Source: Candidatus Heimdallarchaeota archaeon
GTDB lineage: Archaea > Asgardarchaeota > Heimdallarchaeia > JABLTI01
Length of the DNA stretch: 56,183 bases
Reading direction: 5' to 3'
Assembly (NCBI GenBank): GCA_019056785.1
Contig: DXJV01000061.1
Coordinates: 1-56,183 of the forward strand
Under the pieces are notes generated by a model. That model was given only the letters and a program-made list of their open reading frames with translations, was not told the DNA's origin and did not search any database. Position numbers and translations under genes: made by a program. Position 1 is the first letter of the stretch; every line of letters begins with the position of its first letter. Of the stretch, positions 52,048-56,183 are shown in pieces.

Positions 52048-52947
52048 TTACTTGTTATCATCAGTCAAATCCTTTAAATTAATAGTTATTTTTCCAAGTT
52101 CACCGCCAAAATTGGAGCTGGTTATTTTCACGATAGCATTATTTTCACGGAGGGCACCTATTCCTGCTTTTAGCGCCTTTTTCAATTCATCTTCATTAAC
52201 AGCATTAATAACTATTTCATAAGCACACTGTACCTCAGATGGCAGAAGACTATCACTAATGTCCTTTTTTAAACCGGGACAAAAGTGATGATTGGTCGAT
52301 TCATTGAGAAATGAATATTTGGAGCCTATTTTAGAACCGGAACGACAAATGCCACTAGGAAAAGAAGTTATTGCTTGTACCTTTGAATCACAAATCGCTT
52401 TAACAGCAGTTTTTGCTGCCTGAAGGGTTGTCATTTGTTCTGTTCCAAGGAGTATAAGTAAACCCCCTGCAATACCTTTTGCAATATTAAAGGAGTCTTC
52501 TATAAGAAAGGAGCCGTCCATTACAGGTACTTCCCACAATTCGCGACCAAATTTAGTGATTTTCTTTTGAAAACCATCACCAAAATAAGCGATCAGTTTC
52601 CCCACCGGAACTGATTTCTCAGCGATTGGTGTGAAGTTAAAAATATTTGTTGTGGGGGTGGTCATGGCACATTGGGAAAGCCGCGAAAGAAGTTCATCCT
52701 TCATTTGTTTGCTATGACGGGTCCAAATTTGAATTACCACACCCGGGCGATTGTCTGGCGTTTCCTTCGCAGATACGAAGCGCTCTATACCTGCCTCTGC
52801 AGAGCACATAATAATACTTGTTGCAAATCCAATAGTCTCTTGTGCGGCAATTAACGCCATTTCTTCGTCGATAGCGGTAATTAAAATTCGAGAATACCAC
52901 ATTGTAAAGCATTCGGAATAAGTATCATCTATTATTGGTGGGACCAT
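52048..52947 (-). CDS. ftr: Formylmethanofuran:tetrahydromethanopterin formyltransferase
   Basis: Ftr passes a formyl group between methanofuran and tetrahydromethanopterin. The opening IDDTYSECFTMWYSRILITA, then ATSIIMCSAEAGIERFV and TPDNRPGVVIQIW, and the later FPSGICRSGSKIGSKYSFL are diagnostic. I use the ATG at 52,947 (299 residues); a GTG at 52,956 would overlap the upstream gene by 4 nt. It pairs with mch downstream. Cysteines and loops are as in the family, with no obvious damage. Confidence 0.95.
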   Translation of the reverse strand: MVPPIIDDTYSECFTMWYSRILITAIDEEMALIAAQETIGFATSIIMCSAEAGIERFVSAKETPDNRPGVVIQIWTRHSKQMKDELLSRLSQCAMTTPTTNIFNFTPIAEKSVPVGKLIAYFGDGFQKKITKFGRELWEVPVMDGSFLIEDSFNIAKGIAGGLLILLGTEQMTTLQAAKTAVKAICDSKVQAITSFPSGICRSGSKIGSKYSFLNESTNHHFCPGLKKDISDSLLPSEVQCAYEIVINAVNEDELKKALKAGIGALRENNAIVKITSSNFGGELGKITINLKDLTDDNK

Positions 52948-52952
52948 TTTTT

Positions 52953-53387
52953 TCACTCTCGGGATTTTTGCTGTTTATGAGCTAATAGATGCTCATTAAA
53001 AGCTTTCTGCCAACGCGCTTCAAGGATTATCGGGACAATACCCAACGTAGGGATGGTGAAAAAGAGAAAGAATAAAAGCGCTTTATAGCCTTCGGCACAA
53101 TTTATGCTACTTTGAATAGGCGAAGTAGCGATGTGTTCATGTAACAAATGATATTTTGTGTAATAAGAATAAAGAGGAAAAATAATTAAAAAAATAAACA
53201 ACGTCGTAGGATTGTTAAGAGTAGGATAAGAACGTGGCTCAAATTTAAATGCTAGCTGATAATGCTCATCTAAATCACGGTAAAGCCAGAATTGATAAAA
53301 CAAATTGTAAAAACCAAAAGTAAGAAAAGAAAGAAGCAACGCCCGGAAAAAATTCCGAACCGTACCAAAATCTGTTTTTTGAACCAT
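52953..53387 (-). CDS. Small membrane protein, DUF4234-like
   Basis: This 144-residue protein has three or four hydrophobic segments (ALLLSFLTFGFYNLFYQFWL, TLFIFLIIFPLYSYY and ALLFFLFFTIPTLGIVPIIL). The TFGFYxLFYQFWLYRDLD segment is the type seen in DUF4234 membrane proteins. Its function is unknown. It sits between plsY and ftr on the same strand and nearly touches ftr, so it may be co-transcribed without a metabolic link. Confidence 0.55.
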   Translation of the reverse strand: MVQKTDFGTVRNFFRALLLSFLTFGFYNLFYQFWLYRDLDEHYQLAFKFEPRSYPTLNNPTTLFIFLIIFPLYSYYTKYHLLHEHIATSPIQSSINCAEGYKALLFFLFFTIPTLGIVPIILEARWQKAFNEHLLAHKQQKSRE

Positions 53388-53448
53388 CTATATGTCAATC
53401 CTTAAAGTTATTTTCGTTCTGGTTTCTCCTTCTTTAATAAAGACCAAG

Positions 53449-54189
53449 TTACTTTAGCATCTCTGAGGTTTTCAAGCTTTTCCATGCTTGAGCTTCACCA
53501 CGCCTGATTCGCCGGTATTCTGGTAAGTGGCGGATGAGAAGAATTACCATCGAACCTAGGGCATAGAGTAGTATGAACTGCCAACCAAGCCCATCTGCAA
53601 AATATTCATGAGGCCAAAATGCCGCTGGCAGGCCAAAGGTGAAGGGATTTGGGGTTGGAACAAACAAATCAATAAGATACCAAAAAGGTGTGATAAAGGC
53701 CGCTGCCCAGACAGCACCTATGCCAGAGAATCCACTAATACGGATTAAGAGGAAAAGCATGATAACCCAAAAAAAGGCTGTTGGCCAGTAAAAATAAAAC
53801 AACAATCCAACATAAGTCCCCAAACCTTTACCTCCTTTGAATTTGAGGTAGGGCATCCAACAGTGACCGATAACCGCAAAGAATGCTGTGAGAATCACAT
53901 AATATTCGCGATGTACTGCTGCACCAAAGGGAGCAATAAGGTACTCGACTATTGCTGCAGCCACCATTCCCTTTACAACATCCACTGAAAAGGTGATTGC
54001 GCCCCAGGGCCATAACCCAGCTGCACGGATGGTGTTTCTCGTGCTCACAGAACCTGAGCCAAACTTCCGGGGATCGATATCGACAACTGATTTTGAAATG
54101 ATATAAGCAGTGGGGAAACTTCCAGCCAGTAAACCAATCAAAGGAGAAATGAAATAGGGCCAAATATCATTCGCAGTCAAATTAATCAC
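53449..54189 (-). CDS. plsY: PlsY-type glycerol-3-phosphate acyltransferase
   Basis: PlsY acylates glycerol-3-phosphate with acyl-phosphate in bacterial phospholipid synthesis. The 246-residue protein has about five membrane segments and the three family motifs: AGSFPTAYIISK, FGSGSVSTRNTIRAAG (for GSGNxGATN) and GHCWMPYLKFKGGKGLGTY. The second motif is altered (SVST for NxGA). Archaeal membrane lipids are isoprenoid ethers, so an ester-lipid enzyme is unexpected; such genes have been noted in Asgard archaea. The start is a GTG. It is followed by the small membrane protein, ftr and mch on the same strand. Confidence 0.85.
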   Translation of the reverse strand: MINLTANDIWPYFISPLIGLLAGSFPTAYIISKSVVDIDPRKFGSGSVSTRNTIRAAGLWPWGAITFSVDVVKGMVAAAIVEYLIAPFGAAVHREYYVILTAFFAVIGHCWMPYLKFKGGKGLGTYVGLLFYFYWPTAFFWVIMLFLLIRISGFSGIGAVWAAAFITPFWYLIDLFVPTPNPFTFGLPAAFWPHEYFADGLGWQFILLYALGSMVILLIRHLPEYRRIRRGEAQAWKSLKTSEMLK

Positions 54190-54273
54190 TAATGCGAATC
54201 TTACATTCCAATTTATAAAAAATTTGTTGTAAAAAAGAAGGAAAAGAGAAAGAAAAAGGGGAAATGACTAATG

Positions 54274-54975
54274 TTATAGCAGTATGATTTGTTCGTTGTC
54301 CTTGATTTTTAAGAGCCCACCAGTTTCTAACTTTTTAATGCGCTCCAATAAGGTATCCTTTGTAAGATGTAAAATAGTAGTGAGGTCGGATATGCCAAGT
54401 TCACCTCCACGGGAAGCCAAAGTCTGAATAATTCGTTGATCAATTCGTTGTGGGAGGAGTTCGTAAGAAATACTCCGGATGTGATTGCGAATATTCGAAT
54501 ATGTTGCTTCTGCTGCAGATTTGGCGATATTAATTTTATCTAATTCTTGCCCCAATTGTTTGAGCAGGTCGCTAAAAGCGGACAGTTTCTCTCGCGAGTT
54601 GGGTTCTTTAGAAAGTTTTTTACAAGTGCGGACAATTTCTGCAAGTTCGGGGAATTCTTTGGGAACGCTGATCTCGATTTTTGGGACATCAAACAATTCC
54701 ACATCAAACATTTCAGGCGAAATTTGTACTTCAACCCGAACTGCTCGAGCTATTTGATAGTATCGCCGCGGAGCGCCTTGCCCGGCTTCTCTAAAGTCTG
54801 ACTCGAGGAGCCCCGCCTCTTCTAATAACTGTAAATGGCGGAAAATTGCTTGTTGACCCAAATTAAGATAGTAGGATAATTGCGTTAGATACATTGGTTC
54901 TGCTGCAAGCATCTCCAAGATTTTCCTACGAGTTTCACTCTTTAATGCAAGAAAGATCTTGTCTGGGTCAGCCAT
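54274..54975 (-). CDS. ArsR-like transcriptional regulator with two winged helices
   Basis: The N-terminal 75 residues are an ArsR-type winged helix (IFLALKSETRRKILEMLAAE followed by YLTQLSYYLNLGQQAIFRHL, QLLEEAGLLES and GAPRRYYQ). A middle helical section covers about 85-165. The C-terminal 70 residues look like a second winged helix (RIIQTLASRGGELGISDLT, then KKLETGGLLKI). No metal-binding cysteine pair is visible in the first helix region. It is transcribed in the same direction as plsY but about 85 nt away; the target genes are unknown. Confidence 0.82.
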   Translation of the reverse strand: MADPDKIFLALKSETRRKILEMLAAEPMYLTQLSYYLNLGQQAIFRHLQLLEEAGLLESDFREAGQGAPRRYYQIARAVRVEVQISPEMFDVELFDVPKIEISVPKEFPELAEIVRTCKKLSKEPNSREKLSAFSDLLKQLGQELDKINIAKSAAEATYSNIRNHIRSISYELLPQRIDQRIIQTLASRGGELGISDLTTILHLTKDTLLERIKKLETGGLLKIKDNEQIILL

Positions 54976-55024
54976 TTTTTACATTCCTCCATTACAATTA
55001 CTTGTTAGTATAGGGAGAAGGAGA

Positions 55025-56183
55025 TTATAAGAATGATATTTCTCCTTCTTTAAATTTATTAGAGATACCCCGATATTTATTTAAATCGACAGATGAGATT
55101 TTATGGACTGTATCAAGTGCTTGCAAGAATTGCTTGTGAGTTACTTTGAATTCTTTGTTATTAATACGTTTCTTGACTTCTTCTGGGTCAGGGGATTTGC
55201 TAATAAATTCTCGCACAGCAAGCATGCCCGCTTCTTTGCAAATAGCGGCAATATCAGCACCTGTCAACCCTTCGGTTTTATCGGCAAGTTCAGATAATTT
55301 GACATCGCTAGCCAAGGGCATTTTTTGCGTGTGTATCTTGAAGATTTCCATCCGGGCTTTTTTGTTTGGTATATCGATTGCAATATAACGGTCCGTTCTT
55401 CCCGGACGCAGAATTGCCGGATCGATTATGTCAGGGCGGTTAGTAGCCATAATGACTACAACATTTTTTAATTTCCCTAAACCATCAATTTCAGTCAAGA
55501 GTTGGCTTACGACACGTTCAGTAACATTACTATCGTGTACTCCACCCCTTTTTGGCGTGATACTATCCACTTCATCCATAAAGACAATACAGGGGGCTGC
55601 TTGACGTGCCTTTCTGAAAATTTCTCTGATGGCTTTTTCGGATTCTCCAACCCATTTGCTCATCACTTCAGGGCCTTTGATACTAATGAAATTAGCTTCG
55701 CTTTCAGTAGCAACAGCCTTTGCCAGCAAAGTTTTCCCTGTTCCAGGAGGCCCATAAAGCAATATACCTTTGGGGGGTTCTATTCCGGCTTCATCAAAGA
55801 CTTCAGGATATTTCAAAGGCCATTCTACAGATTCTTTCAGCTGTTGAATGGCATCTTTTAAGCCACCAATTTGGTCCCATTTAACATCTGGACTTTCAAC
55901 AAAGACTTCGCGCATAGCCGAAGGTTCAACTGTTGCAAGAGCATTTTGAAAGTCGGCTTGTTTTACTTCGATTTCTTGTAAAATCTCAGGAGGAACAGTT
56001 TCTTCACTCCAATCAATTTTTGGCAAAATTCTTCGAAGGGCGCTCATTGCAGCCTCTTTTACCAGTGTTGCAAGATCAGCTCCAACGAAGCCGTGGGTAA
56101 CTTTAGCAATTTCATGCAAGTCAACATCTTCAGCCAATGGAACACCACGAGTATGAATTTGAAGAATGTCATATCGCCCTTGC
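55025..56183 (-). CDS. CDC48/VCP-type AAA+ ATPase (N-terminal part beyond the window)
   Basis: The frame is open to the right edge, so only the last 386 residues or so are present. They cover the end of the D1 AAA domain ([21 protein letters not shown]) and the whole D2 domain. D2 has Walker [16 protein letters not shown], Walker [12 protein letters not shown], the arginine-finger region [21 protein letters not shown] and the sensor-2 helix [17 protein letters not shown]. The linker [16 protein letters not shown] is typical of CDC48. It unfolds or extracts protein substrates. The C-terminal tail ([12 protein letters not shown]) lacks the HbYX motif. Confidence 0.95.
   Translation of the reverse strand, partial: QGRYDILQIHTRGVPLAEDVDLHEIAKVTHGFVGADLATLVKEAAMSALRRILPKIDWSEETVPPEILQEIEVKQADFQNALATVEPSAMREVFVESPDVKWDQIGGLKDAIQQLKESVEWPLKYPEVFDEAGIEPPKGILLYGPPGTGKTLLAKAVATESEANFISIKGPEVMSKWVGESEKAIREIFRKARQAAPCIVFMDEVDSITPKRGGVHDSNVTERVVSQLLTEIDGLGKLKNVVVIMATNRPDIIDPAILRPGRTDRYIAIDIPNKKARMEIFKIHTQKMPLASDVKLSELADKTEGLTGADIAAICKEAGMLAVREFISKSPDPEEVKKRINNKEFKVTHKQFLQALDTVHKISSVDLNKYRGISNKFKEGEISFL

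Noticed and set aside
1..56183. tRNA, rRNA, transposase or integrase genes
   Set aside because: I looked through the intergenic regions for cloverleaf T-arm patterns and through the translated frames for transposase motifs and found none. Short or intron-containing tRNA genes could have been missed by eye.

Overview
The window looks like one contig from an archaeal genome. Supporting markers are aCPSF1/FttA, an ABCE1 ribosome-recycling ATPase, RadB, an LSm protein beside eL37, Pth2, a UPF0200 kinase-like protein, CDC48, the tetrahydromethanopterin enzymes Ftr and Mch, and archaeal TATA boxes about 26 nt upstream of inferred transcription starts. Several genes point more narrowly to an Asgard-type archaeon: an Arf-like small GTPase with a C-terminal domain, a proline-rich membrane protein beside it, a steroid 5-alpha-reductase-family enzyme and a PlsY-type acyltransferase. 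The Asgard assignment is an inference from gene content (about 60% sure), and the clade is not resolved.

Layout. (1) Positions 1-12,317, all on the minus strand, hold an anaerobic redox island. A 2-oxoacid:ferredoxin oxidoreductase (korD-A-B-C) is followed by hdrA, mvhD, mvhG, mvhA, a hydrogenase maturation protease, hdrC, hdrB, an SdhB/TfrB-like iron-sulfur protein and a fumarate reductase/succinate dehydrogenase flavoprotein that runs off the left edge. No methyl-CoM reductase is seen. The arrangement suggests a soluble [NiFe]-hydrogenase/heterodisulfide-reductase-like machine wired to fumarate or succinate. (2) 12.3-14.8 kb holds an intergenic region with six 18-bp repeats, the GTPase and the proline-rich membrane protein. 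(3) 15-18.9 kb holds RNA-modification and protein-folding genes (NSUN-type methyltransferase, PUA protein, FKBP, a Pth2 fusion, a PRC-barrel protein). (4) 19-24 kb holds two MgtE/SLC41-like transporters and a PhoU/TrkA_C regulator with a very long Ala/Glu/Lys/Val tail. (5) 24.2-37.1 kb is accessory: a 5-alpha-reductase-like enzyme, a DNA methyltransferase, a 1959-residue tandem UvrA, a stop-trimmed NrdD-like zinc protein, a MobA-HD-zinc fusion, a membrane-anchored surface protein and a UPF0200 kinase. (6) 37.2-40.3 kb holds eL37, LSm, an MCT-1-like PUA protein and aCPSF1. (7) 40.7-45.7 kb holds ftcD, hutI, hutU and nadE, a histidine degradation set without hutH. (8) 45.8-56.2 kb holds RadB, a coiled-coil protein, ABCE1, a UDP-GlcNAc 2-epimerase-like enzyme, Mch, Ftr, a small membrane protein, PlsY, an ArsR-like regulator and the end of a CDC48 ATPase.

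The most notable structural signals are sequence-level. All six convergent gene junctions carry a hairpin or perfect palindrome over or beside a stop codon. The palindrome CTCGAG, and especially ACTCGAGT, is strongly over-represented. Codon usage changes abruptly inside korB. I found no rRNA, tRNA, CRISPR array, insertion sequence or integrase by eye. Gaps shorter than about 250 bp that are not listed showed nothing I could name.
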